A DNA stretch of 34,515 bases from Pyrinomonadaceae bacterium. Its GTDB lineage: Bacteria; Acidobacteriota; Blastocatellia; Pyrinomonadales; Pyrinomonadaceae. The stretch is taken from NCBI GenBank assembly GCA_013811945.1, contig JACCUI010000229.1:1-34515 (forward strand), in the 5' to 3' direction. The notes under the pieces are model-generated. The model did not search any database. It saw nothing but the letters and a program-made list of their open reading frames with translations, and was not told the DNA's origin. The position numbers were made by a program, and so were the translations under genes. The stretch's first letter is position 1, and each line of letters opens with the position of its first letter. This document shows positions 15,658 through 23,108 of this stretch, piece after piece.

Positions 15658-16614
15658 ATGCAAGGCACTAAGCAGGAAGAGGAATTCGCTACGCGAAGCA
15701 CTGAGGCGACACAACGGTTTGTAGCCTTGAAGGACAAGCTGAGCAAAGAGGAGTACAACTTCGAGCACTTCCGCACGAAACACCTGTTGAGCGATGCTCA
15801 GGCGATCATTGAAAAACGTGGCATTCAAGCTGGCGAGATGGCTCCCGACTTTGAATTGCCTCGCGTCAGCGGCGGCACGTTGCGGTTGAGCGAGTTACGA
15901 GGCAAGCCAGTCCTGCTTCATTTCGGCTCTTTCACCTGACAAATTACAGCAGGCTCGGTCGAGCCGCTCAGTAAACTCCACAACACTTGGGGTGATCAGG
16001 TCACCTTCGCGGATGTCGTCATTCGGCAGGCTCACCCAGGCCCTGACGTGCCCGCCTATCAGAACTTTGAGCAGAAGATGCAGGACGCCGAACGCTACCA
16101 GCGGGAGGACGGCATCGCGTGGACGGTGCTGGTGGATGATCTCGAAGGCACAACGCATCAGGTCTATGGCGGGCTCGCCGACCCGACCTACCTCATCGGC
16201 ACCGATGGCCGCGTCGCGTTCTATAACATGTGGACTCATGCGCCGACGCTGCACGAGGCTTTGGAAGAGTTGCAGAAGCAAGGGTGGCGCGGTGAGGTAA
16301 AAGGGGGCGTGCATCAAATGCCCCACCTGCTCCCGTCGATGACCGACGGCTGGAAGGGCTTGCGGCGCGGCTGGCCGCAGAGCTTTATTGATTTGGAAAC
16401 ATCTGCGCCAGGTATGGCAAGCGGCCCGTGGCTCGGCTATCAACTACGTCCGCTTCTCGCGCCGTTGACGTTGAGATCGAAACCGCTGCCACCCTCCGCA
16501 AAGCTAGGACTGGCGGCTGGAGCGGCGGCGCTGTTGTTTCTCGGTGCGCGAAGTCTTATGTCCCGCTCGGCAGCCAGTAGCCGCAAAGGGCAGACCAGCA
16601 ATAAGCGGTTATAG
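15658..16614 (+). CDS. Deiodinase-like thioredoxin-fold redoxin, candidate selenoprotein with in-frame UGA at codon 94, C-terminal membrane anchor
   Basis: One open frame of 318 residues from ATG 15658 (GGGGGA ribosome site), interrupted by a single TGA at 15937-15939. Residues 60-93 have AGEMAPDFELPRVSGGTLRL and GKPVLLHFGSFT, followed by TGA, then QITAGSVEPLSKLH. Iodothyronine deiodinases (T4_deiodinase family) have FGSxTU at this place, U being catalytic Sec. Downstream, VTFADVVIRQAHPGPD matches the deiodinase E/Q-A-H strand with its conserved His, and DGIAWTVLVDDLEG and ADPTYLIGTDGRVAFYNMW complete the fold. The C-terminus has a helix (LGLAAGAAALLFLGARSLM, about 281-299), suggesting tail anchoring to the inner membrane. 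Bacterial deiodinase-like proteins occur in Sec and Cys forms. It sits between the small and large hydrogenase subunits. The substrate is unknown; a thiol or peroxide redox step tied to the hydrogenase is plausible. Confidence 0.85.
15948..15968 (+). promoter_or_regulatory. Candidate bacterial SECIS hairpin for the deiodinase-like gene
   Basis: AGC (15948-15950) and GGCTC (15952-15956) pair with GAGCC (15961-15965) and GCT (15966-15968), with one bulged A at 15951 and a 4-nt loop GGTC containing GU with G first. The loop starts 18 nt after the TGA at 15937-15939, matching bacterial SECIS geometry. A bulge in the lower stem and G/U in the loop recall the SelB-binding hairpin of E. coli fdhF. 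Prediction by eye. Confidence 0.65.
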
Positions 16615-16679
16615 TAAGAAGCTATTAAACGCCGCAGTGAATCAAGCGCGGCTCAGGTTGCGGCAACGGAGAGCCAACA

Positions 16680-18548
16680 ATGTGTTTCAAGAATCTGCCA
16701 ATTGAATTTGACGCTCAGGGAAACGCGCAACTCATCGGAGGCGTTGCTAATCCCTATGCTTACACGCCCCGGCAAATCAAACGCGACAAACTCGAAGAGC
16801 TGCTCGCTCGCAACGGGCACATCAAAGATGTCAGCATCTCTCCGGTGACGCGCGTCGCTGGCGCGCTCTCTTTCCATGCAGTGGCTGATTTACAGGAGCG
16901 CAAGTTTCTCGAAGCCAATTCGGTTGCCACGATCTTTCGCGGCTACGAAGTGATCTTGAAGGGGCGCGATCCCCGCGACGCCATTTACATTTCCAGCCGC
17001 GCCTGCGGAGTCTGCGGTGGAGTTCACTCTACCGCCGCGTGCGAGGCGATTGAGATGGCCTTTGGGATTTCGCCCCCACCGCTTGGCACGGTGCTTCGCA
17101 ATCTCGCGCTCGCGCTCGATTTTCTGTACGACCACCCGCTGCATCTCTTCCTGCTGGCCGGGCCTGATTACTCGCAGGTCGTGGTCGAAGCTACGAGCCC
17201 GGCGATGTGGGAGAAAGCTCAAGTGACAGAGGCTCCAAACGCAGAGGTTCATCAGTTCAAGACTATCGGCGACATCATGAAGGGGCTCAACCCGCTTTCG
17301 GGCAAGCTGTACCTCGATGGTCTAAAGATGACGCGCACACCGCGCGAAGCCTACTCTGTGCTCTTCGGTAAATACCCGCACCCGCAGACTGTGGTGCCCG
17401 GCGGCATGTCCAGCACGGTCACGATCACGGACTTTAATGAGACGCTCACGCGGCTGCAGAAGATGATGGACTGGACCAAGCGCATGATCCTGCTCTGGGA
17501 TGACCTCACGGAATTCTTTTACGGCTTTAACCCGGAATACAAAAAGGTCGGCGCGCGCGACAAAAACATGATCGACCTCGGCATGTGGGACGACCCGGAC
17601 TCTTATGATGCCACCTATGCTCGTTGCAACGAGTGGGGCGAAGCCCGTTGGGCCACGCCTGGCGTCGTCATCGACGGTAATTTGGTGACGACAAAACTAC
17701 AGCAGATCAATCTCGGCCTCGAAGAATTTGTCGAACATTCCTACTACGAGAACTGGAATCAGAATGGCGTGCGGTTCAAGACAGACCCTTCAGGCGCGCC
17801 GCTCTCGCCGAATCATCCGTGGAATAAGGAGACGATGCCCAAGCCCTCGAAAGAGAGCTGGAAGGATCGTTATACGTGGAGTACAGCGCCGCGTTGGGAC
17901 CGGCAGGTTGTTGAGGCGGGAGCTTATGCGCGCATCTGGACGACCGCCGCAGCCGGATTGATGCCGAAGAACGATTTCCTTGAGTCAACCGGCCACAGTC
18001 TCAAGATTCATATGCCGAAAACGATGCTGCGCGAGATGGATTTCGAGTGGAAGATCCCTGAAGTGTGGAACGCGTTCGAACGCAATCGTGCTCGCGCCTA
18101 TTGCATGGGATACAACTTGATGGTTGGGTACACCATGGTGCTTAAAGCGTTTGACTACCTGCGAAAAGGTGAAGATAAAGTCAGCACTCATTTCGAGGTG
18201 CCGAAAGGCGAGCGAATTGGTGTGGGTTTCTGGGGGGCGGGCCGAGGTTATCTCTCTCACCACCTAACTCTCGACAAAGGCGCAATAACCAATTACCAGA
18301 TCGTCACGCCGTCAACCTTCAATGCCTCCCCGAAAGACCCGTTTGGCAACGCCGGGCCCTACGAAGAAGCCGTGTTGAATACTCCGATTCTTGAAGACTA
18401 TTCGCGCCCTGAAGACTTTACGGGTGTAGACATGCTTCGCGCGATTCGCAGCTTTGATCCTTGCATGCCGTGCACCACGCACATCTACGGCGGTGAACGC
18501 GAGATTGTGCGCGAGGTTAATACCTGCGCCTGCAGCGCGGAAGGCTAG
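16680..18548 (+). CDS. hhyL: [NiFe]-hydrogenase large subunit, group 1h-related
   Basis: 622 residues from ATG 16680. It carries the NiFe active site: L1 motif ISSRACGVCGGVHSTAACE (about 102-120) and C-terminal L2 motif SFDPCMPCTTH, followed by a 21-residue tail (IYGGEREIV ... CACSAEG) that the maturation protease should remove after His. Family segments include SPVTRVAGALSFH, VFRTIGDIM-like FKTIGDIMKGLNPLSGK, VVPGGMSSTVTI, TPGVVIDGNLVTT, FNASPKDPFGNAGPYEEAV and TPILEDYSRPEDFTGVDMLRAIR, characteristic of actinobacterial-type (group 1h) enzymes. The L1 motif differs from the RICGVCGDNH I recall for actinobacterial HhyL. Together with the CDGC small subunit this points to a separate sub-clade. 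It oxidises H2 and passes electrons to the small subunit, supporting persistence on trace H2. The tail retains two Cys (CAC), unusual for a discarded peptide. Confidence 0.92.
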   Translation: MCFKNLPIEFDAQGNAQLIGGVANPYAYTPRQIKRDKLEELLARNGHIKDVSISPVTRVAGALSFHAVADLQERKFLEANSVATIFRGYEVILKGRDPRDAIYISSRACGVCGGVHSTAACEAIEMAFGISPPPLGTVLRNLALALDFLYDHPLHLFLLAGPDYSQVVVEATSPAMWEKAQVTEAPNAEVHQFKTIGDIMKGLNPLSGKLYLDGLKMTRTPREAYSVLFGKYPHPQTVVPGGMSSTVTITDFNETLTRLQKMMDWTKRMILLWDDLTEFFYGFNPEYKKVGARDKNMIDLGMWDDPDSYDATYARCNEWGEARWATPGVVIDGNLVTTKLQQINLGLEEFVEHSYYENWNQNGVRFKTDPSGAPLSPNHPWNKETMPKPSKESWKDRYTWSTAPRWDRQVVEAGAYARIWTTAAAGLMPKNDFLESTGHSLKIHMPKTMLREMDFEWKIPEVWNAFERNRARAYCMGYNLMVGYTMVLKAFDYLRKGEDKVSTHFEVPKGERIGVGFWGAGRGYLSHHLTLDKGAITNYQIVTPSTFNASPKDPFGNAGPYEEAVLNTPILEDYSRPEDFTGVDMLRAIRSFDPCMPCTTHIYGGEREIVREVNTCACSAEG

Positions 18549-18607
18549 TGAGAAAACGCTCCGGCCTTCCCGAACTGCGATCTGGATTGTCAGCACCCTG
18601 AGATATC

Positions 18608-19105
18608 ATGTGTGTCCTGGTATCAGGCATAGGTTATTCCAACCTTCGCGACATGTCCTTCGGTCGCGTCTTGCTCTCAACACTGGAACAGATGGACTGG
18701 CCGGGTCATGTTCACGTCGAAGACTTGAACTACGGTCCGATCATGATCTATCAGTCGTTGGAGGCGTCGGCGGTAAAATATGACAGGGCCGTCTTTGTCA
18801 GCGCCGCCAAACGTGGACGAAAACCGGGAACGCTGCAGATATATCGATGGCCTGGCGAACTTCCTCGAGACTCGGAAATACAAGCCCGCATCGAGGAGGC
18901 AATCACCGGCGTTATCGACTTGGATAATCTGCTTATTGTTTGTAAGCATTTCGGTGTTTTGCCTGACGACGTGACAATCGTGGAGGTCGAGCCGGAAAGG
19001 GAGGATTGGGGTCAGGAGTTTAGTCCCGTCGTGGCCGCCAGAGTTGAAGAGGCAATCCAGGCTGTGAGAAACCAGGTCTTTAGTCACACATACGTAAATG
19101 AGTGA
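18608..19105 (+). CDS. Hydrogenase maturation protease-like protein, metal ligands apparently lost
   Basis: 165 residues from ATG 18608. The fold signature is visible: MCVLVSGIGYSNLRDMSFGR (compare GVGNVLRGDDGFG in the true protease at 11352), AVFVSAAKRGRKPGTLQIYRW (compare LIIADTIHRGGDPGT) and LLIVCKHFGVLPDDVTIVEVEPE. The second acidic nickel ligand is replaced (SAA for ADT), and no His occupies the third ligand position (EEAITGVI for LHQSLADAH). It may therefore be an inactive paralogue acting as a chaperone or recognition factor for the large subunit. It overlaps the next gene by 8 nt (19098-19105), so the two are co-translated. Confidence 0.82.
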   Translation: MCVLVSGIGYSNLRDMSFGRVLLSTLEQMDWPGHVHVEDLNYGPIMIYQSLEASAVKYDRAVFVSAAKRGRKPGTLQIYRWPGELPRDSEIQARIEEAITGVIDLDNLLIVCKHFGVLPDDVTIVEVEPEREDWGQEFSPVVAARVEEAIQAVRNQVFSHTYVNE

Positions 19106-20021
19106 AATAAATACCGAGGAGCGTGCGGGTGAGGAACTGGTTGTTCGGCTCAACTCGTTGGTTGAGGAGCTTGAGCAATATCCAGATACCGAGGTACGTG
19201 ACACGGCTCTCGACCTGGTTCAAATAATCCTTAAACTCTACGGTGAATCCCTTCGGCGCATGATCGCAACATTTGATGCAGAGCCGCAGCGCGACCAAAT
19301 TCTTGGACGGATGGCGAGCGATAAAGTTATTCGTTCGATACTACTCATTCATGGCCTCATGCCCGTCAGTTTGTATGACCGGGTAATGGCAAAGCTGAAA
19401 GATCTTCGTCCTTTCCTGGTTTCCCAGGGTTGCGACGTGGAACTGCTAGGAGTAGATGATGGACGTGTGCGCATGCGCTTAATTCGCAGCGGCAAAGGCG
19501 CTCCCCCCCTGGCGGTTCTCAAAACTGATATTGAAAAAGCTTTGAGCGAGGTCGCGCCCGATCTTGCTGGGATAGAGATCGAGGGCTTGTCCGAAAAGAT
19601 AGAAGCTACCGCAAAGGCAGCGGCCGCTCTCGGCCGGATGATTGAAAAACCTCAAAAAGATTCCAAACCAGCGCTCGTGCAAATTAAGAGAAAACAGCCG
19701 GAGGCCAGCTTGCCCGAGAGTACGTGGGTGTCAGTGATCCGGGCCCAGAGTATCGAGGAAGGCCAATTTAAGATCGTCAACTTCGAGGACATCAACGTGC
19801 TGATCTTGAACCTTGATGGAGAGTTTTACGCATACCAGAACTCGTGTGCGGCAGGAGGACGGCCCCTGGATGACGCGCTGTTTGAAAGACCGATGCTTAG
19901 TTGTTCGTGTCATGGATATGGGTATGATCTGCGCCGCGGAAACTGCATTGAACGGCCCGACCTGAAACTTAAACCGATTCCTTTAAAGCTTGAAGATTAC
20001 AAAGTGAAAATAGGACTCTAA
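19098..20021 (+). CDS. NifU-like / Rieske-type fusion protein of hydrogenase locus
   Basis: 307 residues from ATG 19098. The N-terminal part (about 1-75) is helical; about 80-165 resembles a NifU C-terminal domain (VIRSILLIHGLMPVSLYDRV, GCDVELLGVDDGRVRMRL, ALSEVAPDLAGIEIEG) but has SGKGAPP where NifU has a CxxC iron site. Residues 208-305 are Rieske-like (TWVSVIRAQSIEEGQFK, NVLILNLDGEFYAYQNSC, MLSCSCHGYGYDLRRGN, KLKPIPLKLEDYKV). The second ligand pair CSCH (C-x-x-H) is present; in the first, NSCAAGG, the expected His/Cys after C-x is absent. Such fusions accompany group 1h hydrogenases and are thought to carry electrons from the enzyme. The incomplete ligand set makes the cluster type uncertain. 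Confidence 0.85.
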   Translation: MSEINTEERAGEELVVRLNSLVEELEQYPDTEVRDTALDLVQIILKLYGESLRRMIATFDAEPQRDQILGRMASDKVIRSILLIHGLMPVSLYDRVMAKLKDLRPFLVSQGCDVELLGVDDGRVRMRLIRSGKGAPPLAVLKTDIEKALSEVAPDLAGIEIEGLSEKIEATAKAAAALGRMIEKPQKDSKPALVQIKRKQPEASLPESTWVSVIRAQSIEEGQFKIVNFEDINVLILNLDGEFYAYQNSCAAGGRPLDDALFERPMLSCSCHGYGYDLRRGNCIERPDLKLKPIPLKLEDYKVKIGL

Positions 20022-20073
20022 TGAGAAACTATTTGATGTCTTTCTGTGGGCCGGCACTTCTGACGGAGGATTC

Positions 20074-20478
20074 ATGAGGGACGAATCTAAGAAACAAAAC
20101 TCTCAGCGCGACCTCAACCCGGAGATCGACAACCTGAAGTCCCGTGATGAAATTCTGCAGGTAATGTATTGGATGACCGGTGAGGGCCTGGGTGATGAGT
20201 TCTCGGTAAGCGATCTCCGGAAGTTTCTACAGGGCGATCAAACTGTGCTTGCGCGCGACCTTGAACTTATGGTCTCAAGCGGCCTGCTGAAGTCGCGTGA
20301 GGACAAGTTTGCGCTAACGGAACAAGGGAAGGCAGAGGGGGGACGACGATTCGCAGACGAGTTTGAGTCAATGATTAAGCCTGGGCATTTCGAATGTGAC
20401 GAGCCTGACTGTGATTGCCACAACCCGGAAGCAGCGGGAGAGGCGTGCAAGCATCTGTCGTCGGCTTATATGAACTAG
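20074..20478 (+). CDS. Small winged-helix-like protein with C-terminal Cys/His cluster
   Basis: 134 residues from ATG 20074 with GGAGGA upstream. The middle (about 25-95) looks like a winged-helix: DEILQVMYWMTGEGLGDEFS, VSDLRKFLQGDQ, LARDLELMVSSGLLKSREDK, FALTEQGKAEG. The last 30 residues hold HFECDEPDCDCHNPEAAGEACKH: four Cys and several His/Asp, a likely metal site. It closes the hydrogenase operon, 53 nt after the Rieske-like gene. It could be a metal- or redox-sensing regulator or an accessory maturation protein. No specific family name is recognised. Confidence 0.75.
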   Translation: MRDESKKQNSQRDLNPEIDNLKSRDEILQVMYWMTGEGLGDEFSVSDLRKFLQGDQTVLARDLELMVSSGLLKSREDKFALTEQGKAEGGRRFADEFESMIKPGHFECDEPDCDCHNPEAAGEACKHLSSAYMN

Positions 20479-20530
20479 CGATTCTAAAAAAAGGTGATGA
20501 AGAGAGACCCGCGCAAAGAGACTGAAGGCT

Positions 20531-20943
20531 ATGTTGAAGACCGATGCGAAGGCGATGAGCCTTTACCCCACGGCTGAGATTCAGTGGAAGGATGGGCCCG
20601 CATTTCTCGCGGCAGGCAAAAGTTGCTGTCCTGGAGGGTGATCCCTCAAAGGAAGGCTTTTTTACTATGCGCCTGTTGTACCCGACGGCTTCAAGATCCA
20701 GCCTCACTGGCATCCGAAAGTAGAGCACGTGACCGTCATATCTGGAACGTTCAATGTCGGGATGGGAGACAAGTTTGATCAAACGGCGACTCGGGAGATG
20801 CCTGCCGGAACGTTGGCTTCTGGCCGCCGGAAATGAAGCACTTCGCTTGGGCAAAGGGTGAGACGGTCCTGCAACTTCATGGCACGGGTCCGTGGATGAT
20901 CACCTATGTGAATCCGTCCGATGATCCACGTAAGCCAAAGTAG
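20531..20943 (+). pseudogene. Frameshifted cupin-domain protein
   Basis: Reading from ATG 20531: MSLYPTAEIQWKDGPAFLAA, then a one-base slip near 20610 gives VAVLEGDPSKEGFFTMRLLY; a second slip near 20685 gives DGFKIQPHWHPKVEHVTVIS and TFNVGMGDKFDQTATREMPA; a third near 20818 gives FWPPEMKHFAWAKGETVLQL and GPWMITYVNPSDDPRKPK before TAG at 20941-20943. The HWHP...E pattern and the later MKH are the metal ligands of a cupin barrel. At least three frame changes in 410 bp indicate a dead gene (or poor local sequence). The original was probably a secreted cupin with an unknown substrate. It lies just after the hydrogenase operon. Confidence 0.8.
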
Positions 20944-20993
20944 GCCCATGGGATCAGATTTTCAGTCCAAAATAAAGGAGACTGTCTCGCGGC

Positions 20994-22289
20994 ATGAAAG
21001 TTTGGTGCATGGTCAGAGACTGTTCACTGTTAGTACTTGGATTTCTTCTGATCGGTTGCAACCGAAGCACTCCCGATTCTTCATCTTCTCAGAACGCTTC
21101 GAGCTCAGCTCCAGTCGCAGCTCAGGAGCTAACAATCCGCGTCAGCGAATCTCCTTCAGACGGGGACAGTCGTGAGCCCGAACTCAACGCGACCCAAGAC
21201 GGTCGTATCATCCTGAGCTGGGTAGAGAAGGTCGGGGAAAAGCGTTATGCGTTGCGGACCGCAACACTTGAAGATAAAGGTTGGTCTCACGCACGCACCG
21301 TTGCACAAGGTGAGAACTGGTTCGTCAACTGGGCGGACTTTCCGTCAGTCATCGCGCTGCAAGATGGCTCGCTTGCCGCACACTGGCTGGTGAAAAGCGG
21401 CTCCGGCACTTATGCCTATAACGTGAACATCGCGAGATCGAAAGACGGCGGCAAGACCTGGAGTAAGCCCATCGTTCCGCATCTTGACAACACGCAAACT
21501 GAGCACGGGTTCGTCTCTCTGATACCCCTGCAGGATGGGCGCGTGGGCGCTGTTTGGCTCGACGGCCGAAATATGAAAGACGTAAAGAATGGAGGCGACG
21601 AACATGCGCCACAAGCGGAAAGCATGACCTTGCGGTACGCAGCCATCGATGCAAACGGCAACCTTTCTGACGAGGCGCAACTCGATGAGCGTGTCTGCGA
21701 GTGTTGCCAGACCTCTGCCGCGCTCACTAGCGAAGGCGCCATTGCCGTGTACCGCGACCGCTCACAAACCGAGGTGCGCGACATTTATTCCGTAAGACAG
21801 GGTAACGGCAGTTGGGGGGCACCTCGGCCAGTTCACTCGGACAACTGGGAGATAAACGGATGTCCCGTCAATGGCCCGTCGATCGCTGCTGATGGTCGGC
21901 GCGTGGCGGTGGCTTGGTTCACGGAAACCGGTGATCAGCCACGTGTGAAGGTCTCATTCTCCGACGATGCTGGAGTGACGTTCCGTGGTCCCGTGCAAGT
22001 AGACGATGGTGAAGCCACCGGACGTGTTGATGCCTTACTGCTCCCAGACGGCTCAGCGTTGGTTTGCTGGATGTCGGGGAATGCAGACGGTGGCGCGCTT
22101 AAAGTGCGCCGCGTTCGATCGGACGGCACTCTTGATCCAGCGGCGGTTATAGCCAAAACCGACATTTCGCGTTCAAGTGGCTTTCCACGGATGGCGCGTC
22201 TTGGCGACGAAGTGCATTTTGCCTGGACGGAATTCGGAACGCCGTCCCGTGTGCGCATGGCAGCAGCAAATATTAGCGCTTATAGATGA
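20994..22289 (+). CDS. Sialidase-fold (BNR/Asp-box) lipoprotein
   Basis: 431 residues from ATG 20994. The lipoprotein signal MVRDCSLLVLGFLLIGC ends with a lipobox (LIGC, Cys 22), followed by a Ser-rich linker. The rest is a predicted six-bladed beta-propeller with Asp-box motifs (SKDGGKTWS about 149-157; FSDDAGVTF about 321) and repeats such as PSVIALQDGSLAAHWL, VSLIPLQDGRVGAVWLDGR and VDALLLPDGSALVCW. RVCECCQTSAAL has a Cys cluster. True sialidases need an Arg triad, which I cannot confirm, so this may be a non-catalytic propeller. Membrane-anchored and periplasmic or surface-exposed. The position just before the copper genes and the CECC motif leave open a link to metal handling, but that is speculation. 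Confidence 0.82.
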   Translation: MKVWCMVRDCSLLVLGFLLIGCNRSTPDSSSSQNASSSAPVAAQELTIRVSESPSDGDSREPELNATQDGRIILSWVEKVGEKRYALRTATLEDKGWSHARTVAQGENWFVNWADFPSVIALQDGSLAAHWLVKSGSGTYAYNVNIARSKDGGKTWSKPIVPHLDNTQTEHGFVSLIPLQDGRVGAVWLDGRNMKDVKNGGDEHAPQAESMTLRYAAIDANGNLSDEAQLDERVCECCQTSAALTSEGAIAVYRDRSQTEVRDIYSVRQGNGSWGAPRPVHSDNWEINGCPVNGPSIAADGRRVAVAWFTETGDQPRVKVSFSDDAGVTFRGPVQVDDGEATGRVDALLLPDGSALVCWMSGNADGGALKVRRVRSDGTLDPAAVIAKTDISRSSGFPRMARLGDEVHFAWTEFGTPSRVRMAAANISAYR

Positions 22290-22530
22290 ATGCGGCGCGA
22301 CCTCCCCGAGCATACCTTTCGAATTAGTAGGAGTAGAAAACGAATAGTACGGATAAGAGCTGGTTGGGAATCCACCTTGGGTGGCTTGGTCGTATTACAA
22401 GAACAACGCCGAGGCTCACCTTGGCAATGGGGTTCTATGAGTTCGGTATTCGGCTTGGGTGTGAATCAAGCTCATGATATATTGGCTACCCCCCCCAATT
22501 AGCTTTGAGGAATTTTAGCCCGCGATAACT

Positions 22531-22986
22531 ATGCATGAGCGGTTCTTAGCAACAACTGTCCTGGCAACTGCTTTGCTATTCAGTCAGGGAGGCAACTTCC
22601 TGATCGCCGCGCTCTGCCCACATCTCCAGTCGGGAATGGCGTCATGTGAGACGGAGCTTGCTGAACCCACGATGTCGCATGAAGGCATGGGGCATATGGG
22701 GATGGAGCACGAGACGGGGTCTAACCTGGATCCCGAGGCTGTCGCAATGGGTCAGCCGATTGGGCCGTGTCCACACTGCGCCGTCCACTCGCGCACGAAT
22801 CCGAATACCGCTTCGCTCAGGGAGACGGAAGCGGCCAAGCGTTCGGTCGATCTTAATATTCCGCTACACTTTTCCAGAGTTGTCCCGGTTACGGTGTCTC
22901 CCGTTGTAGTCTTGACTTCAAGAGCACATGGGCCGCCAGGGGAAGCAACTCCCAGGCATATCCTCATCAACATCTTCCGCATTTAG
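22531..22986 (+). CDS. Small exported His/Met-rich protein, copper-island associated
   Basis: 151 residues from ATG 22531. The N-terminal hydrophobic segment (about 5-28, LATTVLATALLFSQGGNFLI) looks like a signal or anchor. The middle has SHEGMGHMGMEHE (about 49-61), a His/Met-rich copper-binding-like run, then GPCPHCAVH, a CxxC pair with His. The C-terminal SRAHGPPG and RHILINIFRI resemble the end of small DUF2946-type proteins found before copper-efflux genes. It precedes the TolC-type gene and the multicopper oxidase. The likely role is periplasmic copper binding; the family assignment is tentative. The preceding 240 bp (22290-22530) contain no gene I can support. Confidence 0.65.
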   Translation: MHERFLATTVLATALLFSQGGNFLIAALCPHLQSGMASCETELAEPTMSHEGMGHMGMEHETGSNLDPEAVAMGQPIGPCPHCAVHSRTNPNTASLRETEAAKRSVDLNIPLHFSRVVPVTVSPVVVLTSRAHGPPGEATPRHILINIFRI

Positions 22987-23108
22987 TCCCTACCGACAAT
23001 CACATTCGTGATGGTGACGCTGGCGTCAGCCGGTGTTGTCTACTATTCATTCATATCGTCGTCTAGAACATCGACAGAGTTCGCTTTGGCGAACCACGAG
23101 GGGGAACC

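Noticed and set aside
16048..16614. Separate gene starting at GTG 16048
   Set aside because: It begins inside the redoxin fold, without a ribosome site, and is in frame with the upstream part across the TGA at 15937.
12051..16614. Alternative genetic code (TGA as Trp or Gly)
   Set aside because: Many intact genes here end at TGA, and the two in-frame TGAs fall on Cys/Sec positions, not Trp or Gly positions.
22290..22502. 70-codon frame after the sialidase-like gene
   Set aside because: It starts immediately at the previous stop, has no ribosome site and encodes a basic, featureless peptide.
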